49,217 nucleotides of DNA from Flavobacterium sp. (GTDB lineage Bacteria > Bacteroidota > Bacteroidia > Flavobacteriales > Flavobacteriaceae). Below the pieces are notes generated by a model that saw only the letters and a list, made by a program, of their open reading frames with translations, had not been told where the DNA came from and made no database searches. Shown here one piece after another: positions 24,923-35,070 of this stretch. Each line of letters starts with the position of its first letter. Within the stretch, counting starts at the first letter, position 1. The stretch is taken from assembly GCF_013822155.1 (NCBI RefSeq), contig NZ_PNJW01000018.1, positions 1 through 49,217 on the forward strand, in the 5' to 3' direction. A program made the translations under genes and the position numbers.

Positions 24923-25819
24923 TTGGAAACTATTCTCACTATTGAAAAACTGAATAAACGATTCGGACCCGTTCATGCTGTTAAAAATGTCTCTCTTGAA
25001 ATAAACAAAGGAAATGTTTACGGCATTTTAGGTCCAAACGGGAGCGGAAAATCGACAACGTTAGGAATCGTATTAAATGTTGTCAACAAAACTTCAGGAG
25101 AATACCGATGGTTTGGCGGTGCAATGGAAACCCACGAAGCTTTAAAAAAGGTGGGAGCCATCATTGAAAGACCAAATTTTTATCCTTATATGACAGCTCA
25201 GGAAAATTTAGAATTGGTTTGTAAAATCAAAGGAACACCGTATTCTAAAGTGACAGAAAAATTAGAACTTGTTGGCCTTATCGATAGAAAAGACAGTAAA
25301 TTCAGAACTTTTTCATTAGGCATGAAACAGCGTTTAGCTATTGCTTCTGCCCTTCTTAACGACCCTGAAATTTTAATATTGGACGAACCAACTAATGGTT
25401 TAGATCCGCAAGGAATTCGTCAAATCAGAGATATTATCAAACATATTGCTTCTCAGGGAACGACAATTTTATTAGCTTCTCACTTATTAGACGAAGTTGA
25501 AAAAGTATGTAGTCATGTATTGGTTTTAAGAAAAGGACAAATTCTTTATTCCGGAAAAGTCGATGGTATGATTGCTAATGAAGGATTTTTCGAACTACAA
25601 GCTGATAATTTGGAAGAATTAAAAGCTGCTTTAATTGCTCATTCCGCCATAGAAAAAATGGTTTTAGAAGAAGGTAAATTAGTTGTTTATCTCAAACATG
25701 CTTTTGAAGCGAAAGATTTAAACAAGTATCTTTTTGAAAAAGGAATTTACCTTACTCATTTAGTAAAACGCAAACATAGTTTGGAAGAACAGTTTTTAGA
25801 ATTAACAAGTAAGAACTAA
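24923..25819 (+). CDS. ABC transporter ATP-binding protein (BcrA-like)
   Basis: The 298-residue ATPase has Walker A LGPNGSGKST (about residues 36-45), the Q-loop region, signature FSLGMKQRLAIASALL (about 132-147), Walker B ILILDEPTNGLDPQG and the switch His in LLASHLLDEVE. It starts at TTG (24923-24925): no ATG or GTG occurs in frame between the upstream stop at 24902 and this point, and METILTIEKLNKRFG is the usual N terminus. With the permease 33 bp downstream it forms an export system of the type linked to peptide-antibiotic resistance or lipid/protein export. The substrate is unknown. Confidence 0.9.
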   Translation: METILTIEKLNKRFGPVHAVKNVSLEINKGNVYGILGPNGSGKSTTLGIVLNVVNKTSGEYRWFGGAMETHEALKKVGAIIERPNFYPYMTAQENLELVCKIKGTPYSKVTEKLELVGLIDRKDSKFRTFSLGMKQRLAIASALLNDPEILILDEPTNGLDPQGIRQIRDIIKHIASQGTTILLASHLLDEVEKVCSHVLVLRKGQILYSGKVDGMIANEGFFELQADNLEELKAALIAHSAIEKMVLEEGKLVVYLKHAFEAKDLNKYLFEKGIYLTHLVKRKHSLEEQFLELTSKN

Positions 25820-25852
25820 ACCAATTACCATTACCTTTCATTAATTACCATT

Positions 25853-26692
25853 ATGACAAGACTTCTTCAAATAGAATTTCAAAAAATTTGGAAAAACAGA
25901 GCCAGTCGGATTTTAACGATTGCCTATTTCGTTATTCTTTCCTTTATCGCTTTAATTGCTTCAATTAAATTTAAAATTGGCACATTTGAATTGCACATTG
26001 CTGATCAGGGAATATTTAATTTTCCATATATCTGGCATTTTAACACATACATTGCTGCTATTTTAAAGTTCTTTTTGGCTATAGTCATTGTTTCCATGAT
26101 GGCAAATGAATATTCATATGGAACATTAAAACAAAACCTCATCGATGGATTGAGTAAAAAAGAATTTATACAATCGAAGTTTTTAACGGTTGTCGTTTTT
26201 GCATTAGGGTCAACCCTTTTCATTTTTATCATGTCGCTTTTATTGGGTCTTAGTTTTTCTTCCTACAATGAAATTGGTATTATTTTCTCCGATTTAGATT
26301 ATTTGTTTGCCTATTTTTTAAAACTTACTGCTTTTTTCTCGTTTTGTTTATTTTTAGGAATCTTAGTCAAACGTTCGGCTTTTGCCATAGGATTTTTATT
26401 CATTTGGAATATTATAGAAGGAATTATAATTGGTGTTTTACGATGGAAAGTTTTTAAAGATTCGGATGATTACCAAAAAATTACACAATTCCTTCCTTTG
26501 GAATCAATGTCAAACCTAATCAAAGAACCATTCAGCAGACTTTCCGTCATTAAAAACATTGAAGAAACCATTGGAGGTACTGCTAATATAAAAGATTATG
26601 GTGTACATTGGTACTCACTTTTAATTGTACTTTGTTGGATTGTTATTTTTGTGTTAATGTCCTATAAAATTCTCAAGAAAAGAGATTTGTAG
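25853..26692 (+). CDS. ABC transporter permease (ABC-2 type)
   Basis: The 279-residue membrane protein has six hydrophobic segments (about residues 19-38, 62-84, 108-131, 150-171, 175-196, 256-273). The N-terminal LLQIEFQKIWKNRASRIL and EYSYGTLKQNLIDGLSKKEF are the usual cytoplasmic coupling motif of ABC-2 permeases. It must pair with the ATPase just upstream. There is no extracytoplasmic domain, so it is a simple two-gene exporter. Confidence 0.87.
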   Translation: MTRLLQIEFQKIWKNRASRILTIAYFVILSFIALIASIKFKIGTFELHIADQGIFNFPYIWHFNTYIAAILKFFLAIVIVSMMANEYSYGTLKQNLIDGLSKKEFIQSKFLTVVVFALGSTLFIFIMSLLLGLSFSSYNEIGIIFSDLDYLFAYFLKLTAFFSFCLFLGILVKRSAFAIGFLFIWNIIEGIIIGVLRWKVFKDSDDYQKITQFLPLESMSNLIKEPFSRLSVIKNIEETIGGTANIKDYGVHWYSLLIVLCWIVIFVLMSYKILKKRDL

Positions 26693-26700
26693 TATCTTTG
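26693..26700 (+). promoter_or_regulatory. Probable -7 box (TATCTTTG) of the first type-B adhesin gene
   Basis: Exact TAnnTTTG match immediately after the permease stop and 8 bp before the ATG at 26709. This suggests a very short leader. Confidence 0.5.
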
Positions 26701-26708
26701 CAAACGCT

Positions 26709-29003
26709 ATGAGGTTTGCCAAAAACATCTTAATTTTTATACTGCTCATTATTGCTTTCCAATCCGGAAAAGCACAATATATTCAAATTGATGACAATCA
26801 AACTGCTCAAGAATTAATTGAAAATGTACTGATAAACAGTTCGTGTGCGAATGTTTCCAATATCACCGTTTCGGGATGGGCATTTACTAATGGCAATAGT
26901 TATGGTTATTTCAATCGAGGCACGAGCACTTTTCCTTTTCAGGATGGCGTTATAATTGCAACCGGCAGAGCCCTTTCCGCTATTGGACCAAACAGTAGCT
27001 TATTAAGTGAAGGACCCACAAACTGGCCTGGTGACATCGATTTACAAGAAGCTATCAATGAAACAAATACTATCAATGCTACTGTTATAGAATTTGACTT
27101 TTTGCCTTTTGCCAATAAAGTAAGTTTTGACTATATCTTTTCTTCCGAACAATATTTGTCGAATCCGAATTCTAATCAATGTTCTTATTCCGATGGATTT
27201 GCCTTTTTATTAAAAGAAGTTGGTAGCCAAGACCAATATACAAATTTAGCTGTTGTACCCGGAACGGCAATTCCTGTTAAAGTTCCAACAGTTAGAGGAG
27301 CAGGTACAATTTGCCCCCCTGCAAACGAAGCTTATTTTGATGCTTTTAATGGCATTGAACACCCTACAAATTATAATGGCCAAACAAAAATCTTAAAAGC
27401 AGAAAGCCTTGTAACACCTGGCGTTTTATATCATATTAAATTAGTTATTGCAGATCAAGGCAATAATTTATATGATTCCGCTATTTTTTTAGGTGGTGGA
27501 AGTTTTACGGTGGAAACCGAGTTAGGAGACGATCAATTGATTGCAAACGGAAACCCGTTGTGTGAAAATGAAACCCTTACATTAGATGCTACGACGCCCA
27601 ATGCTGTTGGCTATAAATGGTATCGAAATAACGTTCTTATAAACAATGAAACCAATCAAACTTATACTGTAAATTCTTTTGGTGTTTATAAAGTTGAAGT
27701 TGTTTTTAATACTACTTGCTCTTCTTTTGGTGAAATAGTAATTGAATATAGTTCAAATCCAATTCCTAATGATGTTAACTTGACACAATGTGATTCAGAC
27801 ACGGATGGTTTAGCTATTTTTAATTTAAATGATGCAAATAACAGCGTTATTGGAAGTAATATAAATGTTGGCCCACCGAAGTATTTTTTGAGTTTTAATG
27901 ACGCTTTTACCGTTCAAAACACTTTGTCGAGTATAGATTCATTTCAAAATACAACTCCCAATCAAATCATTTATGCCCGATTAGAAAATACGTTTGGTTG
28001 TTTTGGAATTTCTGAAATTACTTTGTCAACTTCAATTAGTTCAGTTATTGTTCCTCCAATTTCTATATGTGATGGAGATACTAATCAAGATGGAATAACA
28101 GTGATGGATTTATCCATGGATATTTCACCAACGGTATTAGGTTATTTCCCATCCGGATTACAAGCGGTTTATTACAGTTCAACTGAAAATGCACAAACAC
28201 AAACAAATGCATTACCAAACAATTATACGAATATAATTCCTTTTGAAGAATTAATTTTTGCTAGGATAACTGATGGAGTAAACTGTTTTGGAATTTTACC
28301 AATTACCCTAAAAATCAACACTTTTACTCCAAATAATTTTGAAACAGAAGAACTTTCTCTCTGTGAAAATGAAACTTATTTTTTAGAAGTGGAGGATATT
28401 TACGAAAGTTATCTTTGGAATACAGGAGAAATAACTCCACGAATTGATATTTCAGTACCTGATACTTATACTGTTACAGTTACGAATACAGATGGATGTG
28501 AAGCAACTAAAATATTTATCATTTCACCTTCCGGGGGGGCAACAATAACTTCTATTGACGTACAAGATTTTTCGGGAAACCAAAATACTGTTCAAATTAA
28601 CTACACCGGCTTAGGCGATTATCTCTTTTCTTTGGATGGAAATTATTTTCAAAACAGTCCGATTTTTACTAATGTGGAACCCGGAGAATACCTTGTTATT
28701 GTTAAAGACACAAACGGTTGCGGAATTGTGACCCAACAAATTTTTGTACTAGACTACCCCCGTTTTTTTACTCCAAATGGGGATGGATTTAATGACTTTT
28801 GGGAAATTAAAAACTTTAATCAACCTAATTCTAAAATTTACATTTTCAATCGATACGGAAAATTGATTAAAGAAATACTACCAAATCAAAAAGGTTGGGA
28901 TGGGACTTTTTCCGGTTCGCTCTTGCCTTCTTCAGATTATTGGTTTTCTCTTTTTTTAGAGAATGGAAGAATCATAAAAGGTCACTTCGCATTAAAAAGA
29001 TAA
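26709..29003 (+). CDS. T9SS type B surface protein with choice-of-anchor L domain
   Basis: The 764-residue secreted protein has a signal peptide (MRFAKNILIFILLIIAFQSG...). The choice-of-anchor L domain (about residues 25-270) shows VSGWAFTNGNSYGYFNRG, VIEFDFLPFANKVSFDYIFS and DGFAFLLKEVG. Ig-like and short beta modules follow, two of which begin with C-D-x-D-x-D/N-x-DG. The C-terminal type B sorting domain has FFTPNGDGFNDFWEI (about residues 687-701), GWDGTFSG and the final KGHFALKR. Type B domains link cargo to the surface through T9SS with PorP/SprF-type partners. None is visible in the window. Adhesion is the expected role; the ligand is unknown. Confidence 0.88.
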   Translation: MRFAKNILIFILLIIAFQSGKAQYIQIDDNQTAQELIENVLINSSCANVSNITVSGWAFTNGNSYGYFNRGTSTFPFQDGVIIATGRALSAIGPNSSLLSEGPTNWPGDIDLQEAINETNTINATVIEFDFLPFANKVSFDYIFSSEQYLSNPNSNQCSYSDGFAFLLKEVGSQDQYTNLAVVPGTAIPVKVPTVRGAGTICPPANEAYFDAFNGIEHPTNYNGQTKILKAESLVTPGVLYHIKLVIADQGNNLYDSAIFLGGGSFTVETELGDDQLIANGNPLCENETLTLDATTPNAVGYKWYRNNVLINNETNQTYTVNSFGVYKVEVVFNTTCSSFGEIVIEYSSNPIPNDVNLTQCDSDTDGLAIFNLNDANNSVIGSNINVGPPKYFLSFNDAFTVQNTLSSIDSFQNTTPNQIIYARLENTFGCFGISEITLSTSISSVIVPPISICDGDTNQDGITVMDLSMDISPTVLGYFPSGLQAVYYSSTENAQTQTNALPNNYTNIIPFEELIFARITDGVNCFGILPITLKINTFTPNNFETEELSLCENETYFLEVEDIYESYLWNTGEITPRIDISVPDTYTVTVTNTDGCEATKIFIISPSGGATITSIDVQDFSGNQNTVQINYTGLGDYLFSLDGNYFQNSPIFTNVEPGEYLVIVKDTNGCGIVTQQIFVLDYPRFFTPNGDGFNDFWEIKNFNQPNSKIYIFNRYGKLIKEILPNQKGWDGTFSGSLLPSSDYWFSLFLENGRIIKGHFALKR

Positions 29004-29008
29004 TTTGC

Positions 29009-29016
29009 TATCTTTG
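29009..29016 (+). promoter_or_regulatory. Probable -7 box (TATCTTTG) of the second type-B adhesin gene
   Basis: Exact TAnnTTTG match 20 bp before the ATG at 29037, in the 33-bp gap after the first adhesin. Confidence 0.5.
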
Positions 29017-29036
29017 TTACCCTTTGAAAAAGAAAA

Positions 29037-32000
29037 ATGAAAAAAATCGCTCTGTTTTTTCTATTAGTTACTCTAAACTGTTTTGCTCAGTTTAGTAAAA
29101 CACATTACATCCCACCTATTGGAGGTTCAACCGGACAACCGGCACAAAACCAATATATGTATATTTCTTCTCCAAGTTTAACTCCGGTGAATTTCACTAT
29201 CAATTCCTTGGGAGGAGGAACTGTAAGCGGGACAGTTTCACGAAATAGCCCCTATGTATATACCATCGGTTTTGGCACCGATTCACAATTAATGGTGAGT
29301 AGTAGTTCGATGAGTGCCGTTTTGAATAACAAAGGATTTATTGTAGAAGCAGAAGATCAAGTTTATGTTGCCGTAAGATTAACTGCTTCACCACAAAATT
29401 TTCAGGCAGGTGGATTAGTTTCAAAAGGATTAGCCGCATTAGGTACAGAATTTAGAATTGGAGCATTCGTGAATACCGGAATTTCCGGAATTACAAATAA
29501 TCACTTAACGTTTGTTTCCATACTTGCTACAGAAAATAATACATTAGTTTCTTTTAGCGATATAAAACCCGGTGTTACTTTAATTAATAATGGTGGAGCC
29601 GGAAATAACCCTGCAGCAATAACTTTAAATAGAGGGCAAAGTTTTGTAATGGCTACCACCGGACCTAGTATTCCTAATACAGACGGACTGATTGGAGCAT
29701 TAGTTTCATCAGATAAACCTATTACTGTGAATTGTGGATCATTTGCAGGAACAAATGGAAATGTAGATAATAATTTAGATTTGGGTTTTGACCAAATTGT
29801 TTCTGCCGAAAGAACCGGAAATGAGTACATTTTTGTACGAGGTTTTGGTATTGACATAACGGAAAGACCATTACTTATTGCTCATGAAAATAATACGGAA
29901 ATCTTTTTAAATGGAAATACTGGAACGCCTGATTATACAATTAATGCCGGACAATATATTGCCTTAGATGGTTCAAACTACAGTTCAGACGGAAATTTAT
30001 ATGTAAATACCTCTAAAAATATTTTTGCCTATCAAGGAGTTGGAGGTAGTACACAGGCCAATCAAGAAATGTATTTTGTTCCTCCTTTAAGTTGTCAAAC
30101 CCCAAAAGTTATTGATAATATTCCGTTAATAAACTTAATTGGAAATATCTCTTATACGACTAATAGTGGGGTAAATATTGTTACAGAAACAGGGGCGAAT
30201 ATTGATTTCATCCTGAATGGCACAAATTATTCACTAGCTTCATTACCGGCTTTCATTAATGTACAAGGTCCATTTAATGTTCAGGGAAACACAAATTATA
30301 TTACTTATAAACTAACTGGTTTTACAGGAAACATCTCTGTTTTTGCCGATAAACAATTGTATATTTCTTATTTTGGGTCTAATGATGCTGCTACTTATGG
30401 TGGTTACTATTCCGGATTTACCTTTAAACCTGAAATTTCGTTTAATCGATTGGATGTAACGAGTGATAATTGTATTCCAAATGTAAATTTATCCATCAAT
30501 TCTCTTTCTCCTTTCGATACATATCAATGGTATTTTAATGGTGTTCCAATAGTAGGTGCAACTAATCCAAATTATACGCCAACCGTTCCCGGATTATACT
30601 ATTTATCGGCAACAGTTACTACCTGTAATATCACGTTGATATCAGATGAAATACCGGTTAGTTCTTGTCCTGAAGATACTGATGGAGATGGAACATATGA
30701 TAATATTGACTTAGATTACGACAATGATGGGATCGCTAATTGTACTGAATCGTATGGTAATTTAGATTTAAATCTTTTGAATACAACCACCGGAACTATT
30801 ACTAGTGGTAATTATTCAAATTCTTTTACAGGAATAATTACTACAGCCGGTACAGCTTTACCAACAACAACACCATTTATTGGAGCTGTTGATGGTAGCT
30901 TTATAACTAACCCCGCTATCGGTATTGGAAACTCTGTTTCTTATGAAATGAATTTTACTCAACCGGTAAGTTTATCTATGGAATATGTAAGTACCGCAAA
31001 TTCAACTGATCTATTATCCTCCACTGGCGAGTTTATTATACAATGTGCTATCAATAAAACAATAACCATTCTAAACCCAACCGGACAACTTTTAATTGAT
31101 ACTAATTATGATGGTATTTATGAAAGTGGTGTGACTGAATATTCGTCTTTTCAAATTCGATTTCGTTTAAACAGTACGATTCCTTTAGCTGCCGGAAGTG
31201 GAACTTTTAAACTCAATTCCTATTTAACAGATTTTTTGTCCATTAAGCATATCAACATTTCTGAAGGTTCTTCAAAAGCTACTTTCAAAATTTTAGCCAC
31301 TTGTGTCCCCAGAGATTCTGATAGTGATGGTATTCCTGATCAATTTGATCTGGATAGTGATGAGGATGGAATATCAGACAACATTGAAGCACAAGGGCAG
31401 AACTTCATTGCTTTCAACCCCATAGATGCTGACGGAAATGGAATTAGTGATGTTTACGGAAATGGTCTTTTTCCAATAGATACAGATGCAGATGGAGTGC
31501 TAAATTATTTAGATTTAGACAGTGACAATGATGGAATATATGACTCCGTAGAAACAGCAATCGACACAAACGGAGATGGCATCGGAAATTATATTTCATT
31601 GGATAGTGATGGAGATCTATGCAATGATGTTATTGAAGCCGGTTTTATAGACGGAAATTCAGACGGACTATTAGGGAACGGGACTATTGTGGTGAATAGT
31701 TTTGGCGTTGTCACTAATGCTCCAAACGGTTATACGCCTCCAAATTCGAATTACATTATTGGTGCACCAATTGCAATTACTGCACAACCGCAAAATCAAT
31801 TCACTTGTAATACACAAAATTCTTCGTTTACTTTTACCGGAACTGTTTCTGATAGCTATCAATGGCAATTGAGTACAAATGGCGGTGCAACATGGTCTGT
31901 TATATTTAATTCTGCGGTTTACTCAGGAGCTACAACTACAACCTTACAAATAACCGGAGCAACTACTTCAATGAACAATTATCGCTATCGGGTTTTGTTA

Positions 32001-33983
32001 AACAGAGTTGGAAATAGTTGTGGATTATTATCTGATGGAGCAACATTAACAGTATATCCACTACCCGTTCTAACATCGCCGGTTTCTATTGTGCAATGTG
32101 ATAATGATGCTACAAATGATGGAATTTCTGAAGTGAGTTTAATTCAGAAAAATGATATAATTTCTTCTAATGCGGCTAATGAAATTTTCACTTATTTTAC
32201 AACACAACTTGCTGCTCAAAACAATAATCCGGCCTTTCAAATTTCAAATCCTTTAACCTACAATACAGGCAATACAACTGTTTGGGTTCGGGTAGAAAAC
32301 AGTGATGGTTGTTTTGAAGTAGGACAAATCGATGTATTTGTTTCAGCTACCCAAATTCCAAATTCATTTATTAGGAAATTTTCAAAATGTGACGAGTATT
32401 TTGATGTCGTTAATGATGACAGAGATGGTGTCTCTCAGTTTGATTTCAGTAGCGTGACAGCTGACATCAGTAATCTATTACCAACAACAACTCCATTCAC
32501 AATTAAGTATTACAGAACAGAAGCCGATGCTTTGGCTGAAACAGATATTAATGGTAATTCACTGGAAATAAATCCTTCTAATTATCAAAACATAGGATTT
32601 CCTGGATTTCAACAAATTTGGGTTCGAGTAGAAAGCTCATTAGACAATGCCTGTTATGGTTTGGGACCTTTTGTGGAATTAACAGTTGAAGAACTGCCGG
32701 TTGCTAATCCAATTCCTGATTTTATTTCTTGTGATGATAACCAAGATGGTAAATTCCCTTTCGATATAAGTTCGATTGAAACAACTTTATTAGGAACGCA
32801 AAATCCTAGTAATGTAACAATCACTTATTTTGATGAAAATAACATTCCACTTCCAAGTCCGTTGCCTAATCCGTTTTTAACAAATTCTCAAACAATCCGA
32901 ATTAGAGTAACGAATAACACCACATTTGACCCAAATGGGCCTTGTTATGATGAAACTACATTAACTTTTAAAGTTGATATTCTTCCTATTGCCAATCCGG
33001 TTTCTGATTTTACAACTTGTGATATTGATGGTATAGAAGACGGCTTGTTTAGTTTTGACACATCAATAATTGAAAGTACACTATTAAATGGTCAAACCGG
33101 AATGATTGTTACTTACTTTGATGAAAATAATAATCCATTATCCAGTCCGTTACCAAATCCCTTTGTGACAAAAACGCAAACCATTACTGCTGTAGTTACA
33201 AATCCAATAAATACAAGTTGTCCTGCCACTACAACTTTTAATTTTATTGTATATCCGCTCCCTCAATTAGCAGATGGATTCAAAGAAATTATCTGTTTTG
33301 GGGTAGATGCAATAACGTTTGATGCCGGTTTATTAGTTGGAGACAGTACTGATTTCACTTATCAATGGTTCAAAGATGATGCTCTTATGGTTGGCGAAAA
33401 TAACTATCAACTTACGGTAGATCAAAATGGAATATATAAAGTTATTGTTACTTCTGCATTTGGCTGCGAACAAACAAGAACAATCGAAATAGTTTACTCA
33501 CAACCGGCAACTATAGATGATATTATTGTGGTCGATTTGGTAGAAAGTAATTCAGTTACAATTCTTGTAAGTGGTTCCGGAAGTTATGTTTACAGTTTAG
33601 ACTCAGCAAATGGATTATTCCAAACATCAAACGTTTTTGAAAACGTAATAGCCGGAATTTACAACGTTTATGTGAAAGATTTATTGGGATGTGGAGTAGT
33701 TTCACAAGAAATTCCGGTTTTAGGAGCACCGAAATTTTTCACACCTAACGGCGATGGTTATAATGATACATGGAATGTAAGAGGGGTGAGTGCAAAATAT
33801 TATGCTAATACCATTATTTATGTTTTCGATCGATTTGGAAAACTAATCACACAAGTTGACCCAAAAGGAGAAGGTTGGGATGGCACTTTTAATGGTCAAA
33901 ATTTACCCTCTAACGATTATTGGTATTCTATAAAATTCGAAGATGGAAGAATGGTCAAAGGTCATTTTGCATTAAAAAGATAG
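29037..33983 (+). CDS. Giant T9SS type B adhesin with IgGFc-binding-like and TSP3 regions
   Basis: The 1648-residue secreted protein has a signal peptide MKKIALFFLLVTLNCFAQ. An IgGFc-binding-like N-terminal region (about residues 20-480) shows FVSILATENNTLVSF and EYIFVRGFGIDITERPLL. An Ig-like stretch follows, then calcium-binding thrombospondin type 3 repeats at about 543-565 and 758-870 (DTDGDGTYDNIDLDYDNDG, DSDSDGIPDQFDLDSDEDG). A run of roughly 100-residue modules starts at Cys-Asp near residues 1021, 1118, 1232 and 1329. The type B sorting domain with FFTPNGDGYNDTW begins near 1567 and ends KGHFALKR, as in the gene before it. The role is probably calcium-stiffened surface adhesion; the ligand is unknown. 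Confidence 0.88.
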   Translation: MKKIALFFLLVTLNCFAQFSKTHYIPPIGGSTGQPAQNQYMYISSPSLTPVNFTINSLGGGTVSGTVSRNSPYVYTIGFGTDSQLMVSSSSMSAVLNNKGFIVEAEDQVYVAVRLTASPQNFQAGGLVSKGLAALGTEFRIGAFVNTGISGITNNHLTFVSILATENNTLVSFSDIKPGVTLINNGGAGNNPAAITLNRGQSFVMATTGPSIPNTDGLIGALVSSDKPITVNCGSFAGTNGNVDNNLDLGFDQIVSAERTGNEYIFVRGFGIDITERPLLIAHENNTEIFLNGNTGTPDYTINAGQYIALDGSNYSSDGNLYVNTSKNIFAYQGVGGSTQANQEMYFVPPLSCQTPKVIDNIPLINLIGNISYTTNSGVNIVTETGANIDFILNGTNYSLASLPAFINVQGPFNVQGNTNYITYKLTGFTGNISVFADKQLYISYFGSNDAATYGGYYSGFTFKPEISFNRLDVTSDNCIPNVNLSINSLSPFDTYQWYFNGVPIVGATNPNYTPTVPGLYYLSATVTTCNITLISDEIPVSSCPEDTDGDGTYDNIDLDYDNDGIANCTESYGNLDLNLLNTTTGTITSGNYSNSFTGIITTAGTALPTTTPFIGAVDGSFITNPAIGIGNSVSYEMNFTQPVSLSMEYVSTANSTDLLSSTGEFIIQCAINKTITILNPTGQLLIDTNYDGIYESGVTEYSSFQIRFRLNSTIPLAAGSGTFKLNSYLTDFLSIKHINISEGSSKATFKILATCVPRDSDSDGIPDQFDLDSDEDGISDNIEAQGQNFIAFNPIDADGNGISDVYGNGLFPIDTDADGVLNYLDLDSDNDGIYDSVETAIDTNGDGIGNYISLDSDGDLCNDVIEAGFIDGNSDGLLGNGTIVVNSFGVVTNAPNGYTPPNSNYIIGAPIAITAQPQNQFTCNTQNSSFTFTGTVSDSYQWQLSTNGGATWSVIFNSAVYSGATTTTLQITGATTSMNNYRYRVLLNRVGNSCGLLSDGATLTVYPLPVLTSPVSIVQCDNDATNDGISEVSLIQKNDIISSNAANEIFTYFTTQLAAQNNNPAFQISNPLTYNTGNTTVWVRVENSDGCFEVGQIDVFVSATQIPNSFIRKFSKCDEYFDVVNDDRDGVSQFDFSSVTADISNLLPTTTPFTIKYYRTEADALAETDINGNSLEINPSNYQNIGFPGFQQIWVRVESSLDNACYGLGPFVELTVEELPVANPIPDFISCDDNQDGKFPFDISSIETTLLGTQNPSNVTITYFDENNIPLPSPLPNPFLTNSQTIRIRVTNNTTFDPNGPCYDETTLTFKVDILPIANPVSDFTTCDIDGIEDGLFSFDTSIIESTLLNGQTGMIVTYFDENNNPLSSPLPNPFVTKTQTITAVVTNPINTSCPATTTFNFIVYPLPQLADGFKEIICFGVDAITFDAGLLVGDSTDFTYQWFKDDALMVGENNYQLTVDQNGIYKVIVTSAFGCEQTRTIEIVYSQPATIDDIIVVDLVESNSVTILVSGSGSYVYSLDSANGLFQTSNVFENVIAGIYNVYVKDLLGCGVVSQEIPVLGAPKFFTPNGDGYNDTWNVRGVSAKYYANTIIYVFDRFGKLITQVDPKGEGWDGTFNGQNLPSNDYWYSIKFEDGRMVKGHFALKR

Positions 33984-33985
33984 TT

Positions 33986-34903
33986 ATGAAAAAAACAATT
34001 GTTCTGTATTTATTACTGTTTAGTTCAACCCTAAGTTTTGCTCAAGTTACGCAAGTGTGTGCCGGTAATATAGAAATATATCAAAACTTTGCTTCAACCT
34101 TTGTAGCTCCCAGAAACGTTAGTGTTTGGCTCCCGGAAAACTATTACCCCAAAAAAAAATATGCTGTTTTGTATATGCATGATGGCCAAATGCTTTTTGA
34201 TTCGACTAAAACTTGGAATAAACAGGAATGGGGAGTGGATGAATGTATAACTAAACTTTTCCGGCAAGGAAAAATTAAAAATGTCATTGTAGTAGGAATT
34301 TGGAATACAGATAACACAAGGCATCCTGAATATTTTCCTCAAAAACCATATGAAAGTTTATCCGCAAAAGAAAAGGAAACTGTTTCAAACTCACTACAAA
34401 AAAGTGGAATTAGTGTGCCTTTTAAACCATTTTCAGATAATTACTTGAAATTCATAGTCGAAGAACTTAAACCTTTTATTGATAAAACCTATTCTACCCG
34501 AAAAGAAAAAGAAAACACGTTCATTGCCGGATCTAGTATGGGCGGACTCATATCAATGTATGCAATGTGTGAATATCCAGAAGTTTTTGGCGGAGCTGCC
34601 TGTATTTCAACCCACTGGCCTGGAACTTTTGAAACAAGTAATAATCCCATTCCAAATGCTTTTATCAACTACCTGAAAACCAATTTACCCGATAGTAAAT
34701 CACATAAATTTTATTTTGATTTTGGCACTGGCACACTTGATGCAATGTATCCTCCCTTGCAAGCAAAGGTAGATGAAGTAATGCAAAAAAAAGGATATAC
34801 AAATAATAACTGGATAACACAAAAATTTGAAGGAGCAGAACATTCCGAAAATGCATGGAGAGTACGTTTGCACATTCCTTTTGAATTTTTACTTAAAAAA
34901 TAG
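33986..34903 (+). CDS. Exported esterase of the esterase D / enterochelin esterase-like family
   Basis: The 305-residue alpha/beta hydrolase has signal peptide MKKTIVLYLLLFSSTLSFAQ. The oxyanion region VLYMHDGQMLFD (about residues 61-72), nucleophile GSSMGGL with S184, a likely acid D252 and H286 in GAEHSENAW form the triad. I start it at 33986, where the signal peptide begins. An upstream in-frame ATG at 33920 lies inside the adhesin gene. It is probably periplasmic and hydrolyses a sugar or aromatic acid ester. It sits 2 bp after the adhesin stop and is followed by a clear terminator. Confidence 0.86.
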   Translation: MKKTIVLYLLLFSSTLSFAQVTQVCAGNIEIYQNFASTFVAPRNVSVWLPENYYPKKKYAVLYMHDGQMLFDSTKTWNKQEWGVDECITKLFRQGKIKNVIVVGIWNTDNTRHPEYFPQKPYESLSAKEKETVSNSLQKSGISVPFKPFSDNYLKFIVEELKPFIDKTYSTRKEKENTFIAGSSMGGLISMYAMCEYPEVFGGAACISTHWPGTFETSNNPIPNAFINYLKTNLPDSKSHKFYFDFGTGTLDAMYPPLQAKVDEVMQKKGYTNNNWITQKFEGAEHSENAWRVRLHIPFEFLLKK

Positions 34904-34930
34904 TTTTTTATAATAGACAAACCCATTTTA

Positions 34931-34953
34931 GGACGCTTTTTAGCGTCCTTTTA
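34931..34953 (+). terminator. Rho-independent terminator after the esterase gene
   Basis: Perfect 6-bp GC-rich stem (34931-34936 with 34943-34948) followed by TTTT. Confidence 0.85.
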
Positions 34954-35070
34954 TTATTTTAAGGAGAAAGTTATTAATTATTTATGTTGAAAAATAATGT
35001 TTCGTTTCTAAAAAGTAAAATGTAAAATCTTTACTTTAGTTCTAGCTAAAAATGAACAACCCTTTTATCC

